Shown: positions 1 to 6,533 of the stretch, in pieces
Layout: each line of letters begins with the position of its first letter
Numbering within the stretch: the stretch's first letter is position 1
Origin: Pseudomonadota bacterium
Lineage (GTDB): Bacteria; Pseudomonadota; Gammaproteobacteria; Enterobacterales; Enterobacteriaceae
Assembly (NCBI GenBank): GCA_023425455.1
Contig: JAFACP010000279.1
Location: 1 to 9,727, forward strand
Direction of reading: 5' to 3'
Length of the DNA: 9,727 nucleotides
Translations under genes and position numbers: made by a program
Notes under the pieces: generated by a model
The model's database searches: none
Seen by the model: only the letters and a program-made list of their open reading frames with translations
What the model was told of the DNA's origin: nothing

Positions 1-1
1 G

Positions 2-448
2 TATGAGAGCTGGTCGGTGCCGTTCTCGGTGATGCTGGTGGTTCCGCTGGGTGTGATCGGCGCGCTGCTGGCCACCTGGATGCGCGGTCTGGAAAACGAC
101 GTTTACTTCCAGGTCGGGCTCCTCACCGTCATTGGCCTGTCGGCAAAAAACGCCATTTTGATCGTCGAGTTTGCCAACGAGATGAATGCCCGCGGCCACG
201 AGCTGATGGCCGCCACGCTACACGCTTGTCGTCAGCGCCTGCGTCCGATCCTGATGACCTCTCTGGCCTTTGTCTTCGGCGTACTGCCGATGGCAACCAG
301 TTCTGGCGCAGGCTCCAGCAGCCAGCATGCGGTGGGAACAGGCGTTATGGGCGGGATGATCTCCGCCACCGTGCTGGCGATCTATTTCGTGCCTCTGTTC
401 TTTGTTCTGGTACGTCGACGCTTCCCGCTGAAAGCGAAACCGGAATAA
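2..448 (+). CDS. acrD: AcrD multidrug efflux RND transporter, C-terminal 148 residues (5' truncated by window edge)
   Basis: Inner-membrane proton-driven RND pump that, in enterobacteria, works with AcrA and TolC and exports aminoglycosides and other hydrophilic drugs. The frame is open from base 2, so the gene begins outside the window; about 148 of the usual roughly 1037 residues are present. Visible are the last transmembrane helices. The [17 protein letters not shown] segment carries the lysine (residue 49 of the fragment) that corresponds to the proton-relay Lys940 of AcrB. The RLRPILMTS segment follows, then the glycine-rich GTGVMGGM helix, and a basic tail ending FPLKAKPE. The tail and the whole fragment match E. 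coli AcrD much better than AcrB as I recall both. Stop TAA at 446-448 is followed by a strong terminator. No frameshift is visible in this part. The promoter and any BaeR or CpxR control lie outside the window. Confidence 0.95.
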   Translation, partial: YESWSVPFSVMLVVPLGVIGALLATWMRGLENDVYFQVGLLTVIGLSAKNAILIVEFANEMNARGHELMAATLHACRQRLRPILMTSLAFVFGVLPMATSSGAGSSSQHAVGTGVMGGMISATVLAIYFVPLFFVLVRRRFPLKAKPE

Positions 449-460
449 CTGATTGAAATA

Positions 461-489
461 AAAAAGGCGGCTCTGATAGCCGCCTTTTT
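461..489. terminator. Bidirectional rho-independent terminator between acrD and ypfM
   Basis: The arm at 461-472 (five A then GGCGGCT) pairs perfectly with 478-489 (AGCCGCC then five T) around the 5-base loop CTGAT. It begins 12 bases after the acrD stop. Because the A-run and T-run flank the GC stem on both sides, it can also end the ypfM transcript arriving from the minus strand. Confidence 0.9.
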
Positions 490-556
490 ATGGTGTGAGG
501 TATTCACACGATAATTATTTTACTTATTTTAGTGCTCTTGCAATTCTTGCTGGATT

Positions 557-616
557 TCATTTACGGAGCATAACTTCGATAAAATCTTTCCAGTTCCCCA
601 GTTCACGTTCAATCAT
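557..616 (-). CDS. ypfM: YpfM small protein, 19 residues
   Basis: A 20-codon frame on the minus strand reads MIERELGNWKDFIEVMLRK, which to my memory is identical to the E. coli small protein YpfM found in the same place between acrD and yffB. It starts with ATG at 616-614, preceded by an AGAGAGG Shine-Dalgarno sequence (about 621-627) at good spacing, and ends with TGA at 559-557. A near-consensus promoter lies just upstream, giving a leader of only about 20 bases, and the 461-489 hairpin can terminate it. The peptide is strongly charged and could form an amphipathic helix; it has no signal peptide or clear membrane span. Its function is unknown to me. Genes this short are usually missed by automatic annotation. 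Identity is near certain from sequence, position and signals; role is not inferable here. Confidence 0.9.
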   Translation of the reverse strand: MIERELGNWKDFIEVMLRK

Positions 617-641
617 AACAGCCTCTCTTATTATTATGCGC

Positions 642-670
642 ATTCTACGAAAACAGCCGAACATTGTGAA
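642..670 (-). promoter_or_regulatory. sigma70 promoter of ypfM
   Basis: Read on the minus strand, the -35 TTCACA (670-665; 5 of 6 consensus) is followed by exactly 17 bases and the -10 TAGAAT (647-642; 5 of 6). The predicted transcript start is near 635, about 20 bases before the ypfM ATG. This is the best promoter match in the window. Confidence 0.75.
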
Positions 671-676
671 GATAAT

Positions 677-919
677 TTAACCAATTAATGTGATTAGCCT
701 CCGCTGTTTGAGCTGCTCAGAGGTAACTATGAGCGCCAGACCCTTAATTTTATGTGACCAATCGCAATATTTTGAAATAACCACCCGGACAGGTGAGTAT
801 TCAATTAACAGCTGAGGTTCATTGAAATTTAAACAATATGGACATCTATGCTTAAATGATGAAAGAATATTCAGCTTACAGCTGTGAGTTGAATTTAGCG
901 CTGACGTTGGTCGAACAAT
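677..919 (-). other. Start-less 80-codon open frame with CPYC motif; possible gene remnant
   Basis: On the minus strand a frame stays open for 80 codons from a stop at 922-920 to a TAA at 679-677. The reading contains HRCPYC (residues about 24-29) and, about 21 residues later, KYCDWSHK, ending in a basic stretch with KQRRLITLIG. A CxxC pair plus a later Cys resembles a small zinc ribbon whose second CxxC is degenerate (CDWS). There is no ATG, GTG or TTG early enough to make a full protein; only ATT or CTG codons occur near the beginning, and no convincing ribosome site is seen. The DNA is clearly more AT-rich than the neighbouring genes. I do not recognise it. It could be a decayed accessory gene, a gene with an unusual start, or a chance open frame. 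It ends just upstream of the ypfM promoter. Apart from the yffB promoter to its right, I see nothing else in this part of the gap. Confidence 0.25.
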
Positions 920-929
920 TTAGACGGTG

Positions 930-938
930 TGTTATATT
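930..938 (+). promoter_or_regulatory. Extended -10 promoter candidate for yffB-dapE-ypfN
   Basis: The bases TGTTATATT (930-938) form an extended -10: TG, one base, then TATATT (5 of 6 consensus). The region at the correct -35 distance is poor, as is common for extended -10 promoters. Transcription would start near 945, giving a leader of about 60 bases before yffB. Confidence 0.45.
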
Positions 939-1003
939 CAGCCCGGCAAAATAATATCGAAATAACTGAACATTTTTTCCCCAGAAGAACAAAAGGATTC
1001 ACC

Positions 1004-1354
1004 ATGGTTGTGATGTACGGCATCAAAAACTGCGACACCATCAAAAAGGCCCGCCGCTGGCTGGAGGCCAACAACGTTGAATACCGCTTTCACGATTACC
1101 GTGCAGATGGCCTGGATGCGCAATTTCTGCATAAGGCAATCAATGAACTGGGCTGGGAAGCGCTGCTGAATACGCGCGGCACCACCTGGCGAAAACTGGA
1201 TGAATCGCAGCGCGCCGCGATCGATAACGCCGACAGTGCGGCAAAACTGATGCTGGAAATGCCGGCAATTATCAAACGCCCATTGCTCTGCGCGCCCGCT
1301 AAGCCTATGCTGCTGGGTTTCAGTGAAACCCTTTATTCAGACTTTTTTCGTTGA
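1004..1354 (+). CDS. yffB: YffB, ArsC/Spx-family thioredoxin-fold protein
   Basis: Protein of 116 residues of the ArsC-like thioredoxin-fold family; the E. coli form is about 118. A related Pseudomonas YffB was proposed from its structure to be a glutathione-dependent thiol reductase, but the cellular substrate is not known. Visible family marks are the N-terminal [16 protein letters not shown] segment with the single active-site-position Cys10, then [10 protein letters not shown], and the IKRPLL stretch in the cis-proline region near the C-terminus. I chose the ATG at 1004 because AAAAGG lies 7 bases upstream and because it gives the family's N-terminus. An in-frame GTG at 929 would add 25 residues, run through the likely promoter and lacks family support. 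It is the first gene of a unit with dapE, 10 bases downstream. Pairing with dapE is conserved but no functional link is evident from sequence. Confidence 0.93.
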   Translation: MVVMYGIKNCDTIKKARRWLEANNVEYRFHDYRADGLDAQFLHKAINELGWEALLNTRGTTWRKLDESQRAAIDNADSAAKLMLEMPAIIKRPLLCAPAKPMLLGFSETLYSDFFR

Positions 1355-1364
1355 GGTGTAGTCT

Positions 1365-2492
1365 ATGTCATGCCCGGTCATTGAGCTGACTCAGCAGCTT
1401 ATTCGCCGTCCTTCCCTTAGCCCGGACGATGCAGGTTGTCAGGCATTAATGATTGAGCGCCTGCGCGCTATCGGTTTTACCGTTGAGCGTATGGATTTTG
1501 GCGATACGCAGAACTTCTGGGCATGGCGTGGTCAGGGCGAAACGCTGGCGTTTGCCGGACATACTGATGTGGTTCCGGCCGGCGACGCCGACCGCTGGAT
1601 CAACCCGCCGTTTGAACCAACCATCCGCGATGGCATGCTGTTTGGTCGCGGCGCGGCGGATATGAAAGGCTCGCTGGCGGCGATGGTCGTTGCCGCTGAA
1701 CGCTTTGTCGCCCAGCATCCCAGTCACAAAAACCGTCTCGCGTTTTTGATCACCTCCGATGAAGAAGCCAGCGCTCACAACGGCACCGTTAAGGTGGTTG
1801 AGGCGCTGATGGCGCGCAATGAACGGCTGGATTACTGCCTGGTGGGCGAGCCGTCAAGCACCGAAGTGGTGGGTGATGTGGTGAAAAATGGTCGTCGCGG
1901 TTCGCTGACCTGTAACCTCACCCTTCATGGCGTCCAGGGCCACGTCGCCTATCCACAGCTGGCCGATAACCCGGTGCATCGCGCCGCGCCGATGCTGAGC
2001 GAACTGGTGTCCATCGAGTGGGATAAAGGAAACGAATTCTTCCCGCCAACCAGTATGCAGATTGCCAACCTGAAGGCCGGTACGGGCAGCAATAACGTGA
2101 TCCCGGGCGATTTCTTCGTCCAGTTTAACTTCCGCTTCAGCACCGAACTGACCGATGAGATGATCAAAGCGCGCGTGGTGGCGCTGCTGGAGAAATATCA
2201 GCTGCGCTACACCGTAGACTGGTGGCTCTCCGGTCAGCCGTTCCTGACCCAGCGCGGAAAGCTGGTGGATGCGGTTGTGAATGCCATCGCACACTATAAT
2301 GAAATTAAGCCGCAACTGCTGACAACCGGCGGCACCTCGGACGGACGCTTTATTGCCCGTATGGGGGCTCAGGTTGTCGAACTGGGTCCGGTGAATGCCA
2401 CCATTCATAAAATCAATGAATGCGTAAACGCGGCAGACTTACAGCTGCTGGCCCGGATGTATCAACGTATTATGGAGCAGCTCGTCGCCTGA
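1365..2492 (+). CDS. dapE: Succinyl-diaminopimelate desuccinylase DapE
   Basis: Cytoplasmic zinc hydrolase that converts N-succinyl-L,L-diaminopimelate to succinate and L,L-diaminopimelate in the lysine and peptidoglycan (meso-DAP) pathway. Length 375 residues equals the E. coli enzyme. The two-zinc M20 site is complete: His66 in GHTDVV, bridging Asp99 in RGAADMKG, Glu134 and Glu162 (VGEPSS) as ligands, His348 (ATIHKINE) as the last ligand, and Glu133 in SDEEA as the general base. His193 in QGHVAYP lies in the dimerisation domain and is the residue that reaches the neighbouring subunit's active site in this family. The ATG at 1365 follows GAGGTG, which overlaps the yffB stop codon, so translation is probably coupled. 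ypfN follows 25 bases after the stop. Nothing in the frame looks damaged. Confidence 0.98.
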   Translation: MSCPVIELTQQLIRRPSLSPDDAGCQALMIERLRAIGFTVERMDFGDTQNFWAWRGQGETLAFAGHTDVVPAGDADRWINPPFEPTIRDGMLFGRGAADMKGSLAAMVVAAERFVAQHPSHKNRLAFLITSDEEASAHNGTVKVVEALMARNERLDYCLVGEPSSTEVVGDVVKNGRRGSLTCNLTLHGVQGHVAYPQLADNPVHRAAPMLSELVSIEWDKGNEFFPPTSMQIANLKAGTGSNNVIPGDFFVQFNFRFSTELTDEMIKARVVALLEKYQLRYTVDWWLSGQPFLTQRGKLVDAVVNAIAHYNEIKPQLLTTGGTSDGRFIARMGAQVVELGPVNATIHKINECVNAADLQLLARMYQRIMEQLVA

Positions 2493-2517
2493 CGGGTGTT
2501 CTGATAAGGAATAGCGA

Positions 2518-2715
2518 ATGGACTGGCTGACAAAATACTGGTGGATTCTGGTGCTGGTGTTTTTAGTGGGCGTCATACTTAACGTCATTAAAGATCTCAA
2601 GCGGGTCGACCACAAAAAATTCCTCGCCAACAAACCCGATCTCCCGCCGCACCGGGATTTTAACGACAAATGGGACGATGACGACGACTGGCCGAAGAAA
2701 GACCAGAAGAAGTAA
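2518..2715 (+). CDS. ypfN: YpfN, small single-span membrane protein (UPF0370)
   Basis: Protein of 65 residues, one shorter than E. coli YpfN as I recall it. Residues about 5-24 ([20 protein letters not shown]) form one transmembrane helix. The rest is a hydrophilic tail with [20 protein letters not shown] and an acidic run DDDDDW followed by a lysine-rich end. The short basic region after the helix ([10 protein letters not shown]) suggests, by the positive-inside rule, that the C-terminal tail is cytoplasmic; this is inference. AAGGA at 2506-2510 sits 7 bases before the ATG. It is the last gene of yffB-dapE-ypfN and faces ypfH tail to tail. The family is conserved beside dapE in enterobacteria, but I know of no established function. 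Confidence 0.92.
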   Translation: MDWLTKYWWILVLVFLVGVILNVIKDLKRVDHKKFLANKPDLPPHRDFNDKWDDDDDWPKKDQKK

Positions 2716-2723
2716 TCGCTCTC

Positions 2724-2747
2724 GTCCCTCTCCCTGCGGAGAGGGAC
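2724..2747. repeat. Perfect hairpin between convergent ypfN and ypfH
   Basis: Bases 2724-2733 (GTCCCTCTCC) pair perfectly with 2738-2747 (GGAGAGGGAC) around the loop CTGC. There is no T-run on either strand. It lies between two converging stop codons, so it may slow or end transcription from both sides or protect 3' ends. The CCCTCTCCCTG...GGAGAGGG pattern resembles a dispersed intergenic repeat common in Enterobacter, Klebsiella and Citrobacter genomes, here apparently shortened to one hairpin. Confidence 0.6.
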
Positions 2748-2753
2748 AATGCA

Positions 2754-3449
2754 TCACATAAACTCAACGATATCGCTGTCATCCGGCTTACCGCCGCTGA
2801 GCGCCTCATCAAAATAGTGCTTCGGTACGGTGTAACGCAGATGATCCAGCGCGAACTGCATGCTGCGATCGTCGATCGCATGCCCCAGATCGTCGACGAT
2901 ATCGAGGGTCACATCTCCGCCTTCCCGGAGCAGCGCTTCCTGCGCGGCAACCGCGTGGGAAAGCTCAATAACCCGATCTTCACCGCCGTGAATCAGATGG
3001 ATCGTGGTTTGCGTTGTCGCCGCGTCCGGCAGTGTGGCAAAACGGCCATCAAACGCAATCACGCGTGACACCAGACCCGGCTGCGCTTTGACGCTCTCCA
3101 GCGACATAATCGCCCCCTGGGAGAAACCAATCAGCGCGGTGGCATCAGCCCCCACGCCGCTTTGCTGCTGCCAGTAACGCACCGTGTCGATAAACACCGG
3201 CATGATGGCATCCACCCGCGCCTGACGATTCTCTTCGGTCACGCCCTGAACCGGGAACCACTGCCGGCCGCTCGGGCCGCAGGGCTCTGCGCCGCCGATA
3301 CTGACAATCAGCGCTTCCGGGAACACGGGGGCAAACCAGCTGCCAATCTGGCCCATGTTGGCGGCATTATCCCCGACACCATGAAACAGGAGCAGCAGCT
3401 GTTTGGCCGGTTTATCAGGACGTTGAACAACAAAATGATCGTGTTTCAT
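2754..3449 (-). CDS. ypfH: YpfH, alpha/beta-hydrolase (carboxylesterase/phospholipase family)
   Basis: Cytoplasmic serine esterase-like protein of 231 residues, about the E. coli length; the E. coli protein has been reported to have esterase activity, with no physiological substrate known to me. The alpha/beta-hydrolase pattern is clear: oxyanion-hole region LLFHGVGDN (about 20-28), nucleophile elbow GFSQG with Ser110, Asp159 in HGGEDRVI and His190 in DLGHAID as the remaining triad members. There is no signal peptide. The ATG at 3449-3447 has AGGAGA a few bases upstream on the minus strand. The stop is six bases beyond the 2724-2747 hairpin. A gap of 74 bases separates it from upstream tmcA and holds its own promoter candidate, so it may be transcribed both alone and by readthrough. 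Confidence 0.93.
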   Translation of the reverse strand: MKHDHFVVQRPDKPAKQLLLLFHGVGDNAANMGQIGSWFAPVFPEALIVSIGGAEPCGPSGRQWFPVQGVTEENRQARVDAIMPVFIDTVRYWQQQSGVGADATALIGFSQGAIMSLESVKAQPGLVSRVIAFDGRFATLPDAATTQTTIHLIHGGEDRVIELSHAVAAQEALLREGGDVTLDIVDDLGHAIDDRSMQFALDHLRYTVPKHYFDEALSGGKPDDSDIVEFM

Positions 3450-3476
3450 GGCGGTCTCCTTAAATTGATGACCTGA

Positions 3477-3504
3477 ATTTTACGCCTCACGAGCGTAATG
3501 ACCA
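3477..3504 (-). promoter_or_regulatory. Promoter candidate for ypfH with palindrome in the spacer
   Basis: On the minus strand, -35 TGGTCA (3504-3499; 4 of 6), a 16-base spacer, then -10 TAAAAT (3482-3477; 5 of 6). The spacer and part of the -10 are covered by an inverted repeat, TTACGC, 7 bases, GCGTAA (3480-3498), which could be an operator or a weak hairpin after tmcA. Confidence 0.35.
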
Positions 3505-3523
3505 TGTCACTTTACTGAAGAAG

Positions 3524-5548
3524 TCATTGAAAAAATTGCCATTGCAAAATATCACGCCGCAGTTGCTGGCAGCGTGGAGGATCGAGGTATTCCAGCGCCT
3601 GCGCGGCTTCACTGCGCAGCCGTGCCAGCAGCGCTTTCCGCCCGGAGAGCGCCAGCCCGGCGCTAAGGCGGATATCATCCAGCTGGCCGTCAATTTTGCC
3701 GCGCAGCGCCGGCAGCGGCATATCAACCGCCAGCAGCAGACGGGTCAATGCTGCAACAGAGACGGAGAACGGACGGTGCGCAAAAGCGAACCCCGCCAGC
3801 TCAAGCCAGTCGTCACTATTAAGGGTAGTTTCCCAGCGGTCTTCGACGGGGATTTTTTCGTTGTTCCAGCGCGAAATCACCCGTGCGTCGCGGCACAGGC
3901 GCAGATGCTCCGCGGTGCAGAGCGCACGCCCTGCCTCACTTAACGGTCGTAGCGCCATCGCCGTATAGCAGCCGCTGCTGGCCTCCCGATGGCTCCCCAT
4001 CCGGACCAGCACAAAACCACACTGCTGCCAGAAATGCCAAAGCTCGTCGGTAAACCCAAAGCTTACCGAGAGGTAATCTTTGTCTGCCTGTCCGGCAATC
4101 GCGATAAGCCCCCTGCCGATACCCTCCCGCTGGCGATGCGGGTGCACCGCCACGCGGGTGACGCGCCGGGCGCTGAGCGTCGCCGCCAGGGGCGATCCCC
4201 CGTGTGCCGCCAGAGATTGCGCCACAAGGTTACCGCGCGGACGACGAAAGCCGCCCCACACCGCGCGGCTGAGGGCCGGGCTAAGCTCCCCCTCATCCAC
4301 CAGCCAGAGCGCACCGGCGATGGCGGACCCGGCGCGCGCGACGGCAAAGTGCTGCCCCGGTGCGTCCATCATGCGGCGTAAATCAAGGGGCGAAGTACGA
4401 TAGTGTGCCGCGCACAGTAGCTCATAAACCCCCGCCGCCAGCGCCGGTTGGTGTTCCCACACCCGTGGCTCCAGCGCGGTGAAATGAACAACGCCCGGAC
4501 AGCGCTGCCCGAGGATCGTATCGTCAAACAGCAGCGCGCTGGCGACCAGGCGTTCAAGAGGGCATCCGGCCGCCCAGCGCACCGGTTCCGATAGGGTGTA
4601 TCGGCGTAATCCGCTAAACCTGGCGCAGAATTTAAGTAAAAATCCTCTTCCCGTCCCTTCATAGCCCTGAACCGTGGTGGTGAGCAGGACGCGAGGGAAA
4701 CGCCTCACCAGCTTCGCAAGAAGCGGGGCGGGGATCGCGGCGGCTTCATCAACCACCAGCCAGTCTGCCTGCTGCGTTGAGGCCAGCAGCGCATCCGGCG
4801 CGATAAAGTGAAAACGCTCTCCGGCAAAGCGGGCAATGACGTCGGTGGCCCCTTTTGCCGGGGCCGTCACCAGCGCGCTGCCGTTAATGGCGTTTAACAA
4901 CATGCCTGCCAGGGCTGATTTCCCGCGACCGCGCGCGGCCGTCACCGCCGCCACACCGTCCGTCATACCAAGAAGCGTCTTCAGGATAGCAGCCTGCTCC
5001 CGCTGCGGCTCGCCGTTTGCGGGTTGCCAGTCAGGCGCGCCTGAATCGGGGGGAAACAGCAGCAGGTGATGCTGCTGGTGCAGGACAACGTCAGGATCGG
5101 CCAGCATTACCCGGCAAAAGTGGTGAATAAAATGCGGCGTGCTAATCGGCTCGGCGCTGTCGCTCCAGCGGACAGAATCGCCATCGGGTTTCGTGGCCCA
5201 GAGCGCCAGCGGCGGGGTGAGCAAGACCAGCAGGCTGCCGGCGAGCAGCGTGCCGCTGAGTGCGGCAAACGCCGCGACATCAAACCCGTCGCGGGCGTCA
5301 AAAATGGCATGCCGAAATTCACGTCCCAGTAGCCCGCTCAGCCGCTCCGGCGCGCACTGCAGCGCTGAAGGCGCGTCGTTACCCACCCACAACCAGTCGC
5401 CCGCCAGCGCATCACGCAGGGATAACGCCTGCGTCAACGTCCAGCCAGCGTCGCCACTCAGCACCACCAGCCGACGATGCCCGCTCCGCTCAAGCTGATG
5501 AATCAGCGCTGTATACGCCATGCCTGGCGCATCACCGTTCTGCGACAT
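3524..5548 (-). CDS. tmcA: tRNA(Met) cytidine acetyltransferase TmcA
   Basis: Forms N4-acetylcytidine at the wobble base C34 of elongator tRNA-Met, using acetyl-CoA and ATP or GTP hydrolysis, which keeps the codon reading accurate. Of 674 residues (E. coli about 671), the first ~180 form the N-terminal domain. The helicase-like ATPase module has a Walker A at ARGRGKS (Lys210, Ser211), LLASTQQADWLVVDEAAAIPAP holding Walker B Asp267-Glu268, and TTTVQGYEGTGRG (290-301). The GNAT acetyltransferase domain has its acetyl-CoA loop at VAVHPHRQREGIGRG (466-480), and a C-terminal tRNA-binding part follows. The ATG at 5548 overlaps the ypfJ stop by one base (TAATG), favouring coupled translation. The E. 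coli start aligns with the in-frame ATG at 5521 (residue 10), which has poor Shine-Dalgarno spacing, so the true start is open. The C-terminal third appears more divergent from E. coli than its neighbours. Confidence 0.95.
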   Translation of the reverse strand: MSQNGDAPGMAYTALIHQLERSGHRRLVVLSGDAGWTLTQALSLRDALAGDWLWVGNDAPSALQCAPERLSGLLGREFRHAIFDARDGFDVAAFAALSGTLLAGSLLVLLTPPLALWATKPDGDSVRWSDSAEPISTPHFIHHFCRVMLADPDVVLHQQHHLLLFPPDSGAPDWQPANGEPQREQAAILKTLLGMTDGVAAVTAARGRGKSALAGMLLNAINGSALVTAPAKGATDVIARFAGERFHFIAPDALLASTQQADWLVVDEAAAIPAPLLAKLVRRFPRVLLTTTVQGYEGTGRGFLLKFCARFSGLRRYTLSEPVRWAAGCPLERLVASALLFDDTILGQRCPGVVHFTALEPRVWEHQPALAAGVYELLCAAHYRTSPLDLRRMMDAPGQHFAVARAGSAIAGALWLVDEGELSPALSRAVWGGFRRPRGNLVAQSLAAHGGSPLAATLSARRVTRVAVHPHRQREGIGRGLIAIAGQADKDYLSVSFGFTDELWHFWQQCGFVLVRMGSHREASSGCYTAMALRPLSEAGRALCTAEHLRLCRDARVISRWNNEKIPVEDRWETTLNSDDWLELAGFAFAHRPFSVSVAALTRLLLAVDMPLPALRGKIDGQLDDIRLSAGLALSGRKALLARLRSEAAQALEYLDPPRCQQLRRDILQWQFFQ

Positions 5549-6414
5549 TACATGTTTTTACCAAAGGTATTACACTGCGCCGGATCGCCGCTGTCGAAGC
5601 CGCGCTTAAACCAGCTGTAACGCTGCTGAGATGTTCCGTGGGTGAAGCTGTCCGGGACAACCCGCCCCTGACTTTGCTGCTGAAGACGATCGTCCCCGAT
5701 AGCCTGCGCTGCATTCAGGGCCTCTTCCAGATCTCCCGCCTCAAGAACCCCCTGCTGCTGCATGCTGTGTCCCCAGACACCGGCAAAGCAGTCAGCCTGA
5801 AGCTCCATCTTCACCGAGAGACGATTAACCTCAGCCTGCGAGGCATTTTGCTGCAGCTGACGCACTTTTGGCTCGATGCCCAGCAGTTTTTGCACGTGAT
5901 GCCCAACCTCGTGCGCAATCACATAGCCCTGGGCGAAATCGCCGTCGGCGCCGAGCTTGCGCTTCATATCATCGTAAAAAGAGAGGTCGATATAGACGGT
6001 GCTGTCGGCAGGACAATAAAATGGCCCCATCACCGACTGCCCGGTGCCGCAGCCGGTACGCGTTGCGCCACGGTACATCACCAGCTTCGGTTGTTGGTAG
6101 CTACGTCCCATCTTGTCGAACAGCTGGCCCCAGGTGTCTTCTGTGGTCGCAAGGATCACCGAGGTGAATTTAGCCGCTTCATCTTCGTTTGGGCTAATTG
6201 AACGCTGAGATTGCTGCTGTTGCAGCGGCTCTCCGGTCATCAGGCCGGTCAGATCGACGCTGTAGTAACCTGCCACCAGCACCACAATCAGCAGGATCAT
6301 ACCGCCCTTTCCGCCGGGTAAACGGAAGCCGGGGCCCCCCATTGAAGGACCACCGCCGCTACCGCTGCGTCTGTCTTCTACATTGTCACTTTCACGACGC
6401 CCTTGCCAGCGCAT
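5548..6414 (-). CDS. ypfJ: YpfJ, membrane-anchored putative neutral zinc metallopeptidase
   Basis: Protein of 288 residues (E. coli 287) of the YpfJ/KPN_02809 zinc-peptidase family; substrate unknown. A hydrophilic, Arg- and Gly-rich N-terminus ([11 protein letters not shown], then [11 protein letters not shown]) precedes one transmembrane helix at about residues 39-53, so the protein is probably a signal-anchored inner-membrane protein with its catalytic part in the periplasm. The zincin site HEVGH is at His168, Glu169 and His172, and ELQAD (Glu204 to Asp208) follows as the likely third-ligand motif. Two Cys before the site and one near the C-terminus may form disulfides. I chose ATG at 6414 because GAGGTGG lies at proper distance and the family begins MRWQGRR; a GTG two codons upstream overlaps that ribosome site. 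The stop overlaps the tmcA start. No strong promoter is evident in 6415-6495; TATTAT near 6435 is a weak -10 candidate. Confidence 0.94.
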   Translation of the reverse strand: MRWQGRRESDNVEDRRSGSGGGPSMGGPGFRLPGGKGGMILLIVVLVAGYYSVDLTGLMTGEPLQQQQSQRSISPNEDEAAKFTSVILATTEDTWGQLFDKMGRSYQQPKLVMYRGATRTGCGTGQSVMGPFYCPADSTVYIDLSFYDDMKRKLGADGDFAQGYVIAHEVGHHVQKLLGIEPKVRQLQQNASQAEVNRLSVKMELQADCFAGVWGHSMQQQGVLEAGDLEEALNAAQAIGDDRLQQQSQGRVVPDSFTHGTSQQRYSWFKRGFDSGDPAQCNTFGKNM

Positions 6415-6495
6415 AACCACCTCGAACTATTCCATTAATAATAGCTAGATCGTAGGCGGTTAACGGCAAGATTACCATAGGAAACAAAGGTAAGA

Positions 6496-6523
6496 TGCCA
6501 AAGGATGCGCACACCCTTTGGCA
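6496..6523 (-). terminator. Hairpin downstream of purC, probable terminator
   Basis: A perfect 9-base stem, TGCCAAAGG (6496-6504) with CCTTTGGCA (6515-6523), and a 10-base loop begins about 10 bases after the purC stop. On the minus strand it is followed by ATCTTACCTTTG, an interrupted T tract, so termination may be partial and ypfJ could receive readthrough from purC. Confidence 0.5.
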
Positions 6524-6533
6524 AAGGCAGGAA

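Noticed and set aside
495..680. 61-residue plus-strand open frame in the acrD-yffB gap
   Set aside because: It runs antisense through ypfM and its promoter, has no ribosome site and no recognisable sequence.
856..954. 32-codon plus-strand frame starting ATGATG before yffB
   Set aside because: No Shine-Dalgarno sequence, overlaps the yffB -10 element and is antisense to the CPYC frame; nothing recognisable in the peptide.
929..1003. 25-residue N-terminal extension of YffB from a GTG at 929
   Set aside because: It would start inside the promoter element, and the family N-terminus and a good ribosome site support ATG 1004.
1854..2408. 184-residue minus-strand open frame across dapE
   Set aside because: Antisense shadow of the highly conserved dapE frame; no family features or start signals.
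5260..6201. 313-residue plus-strand open frame across tmcA and ypfJ
   Set aside because: Antisense to two recognised genes in GC-rich DNA, where long shadow frames are common; composition is Arg/Ala/His-rich without motifs.
6418..6420. GTG as ypfJ start
   Set aside because: It abuts the Shine-Dalgarno sequence used by the ATG at 6414, which also gives the family's N-terminus.
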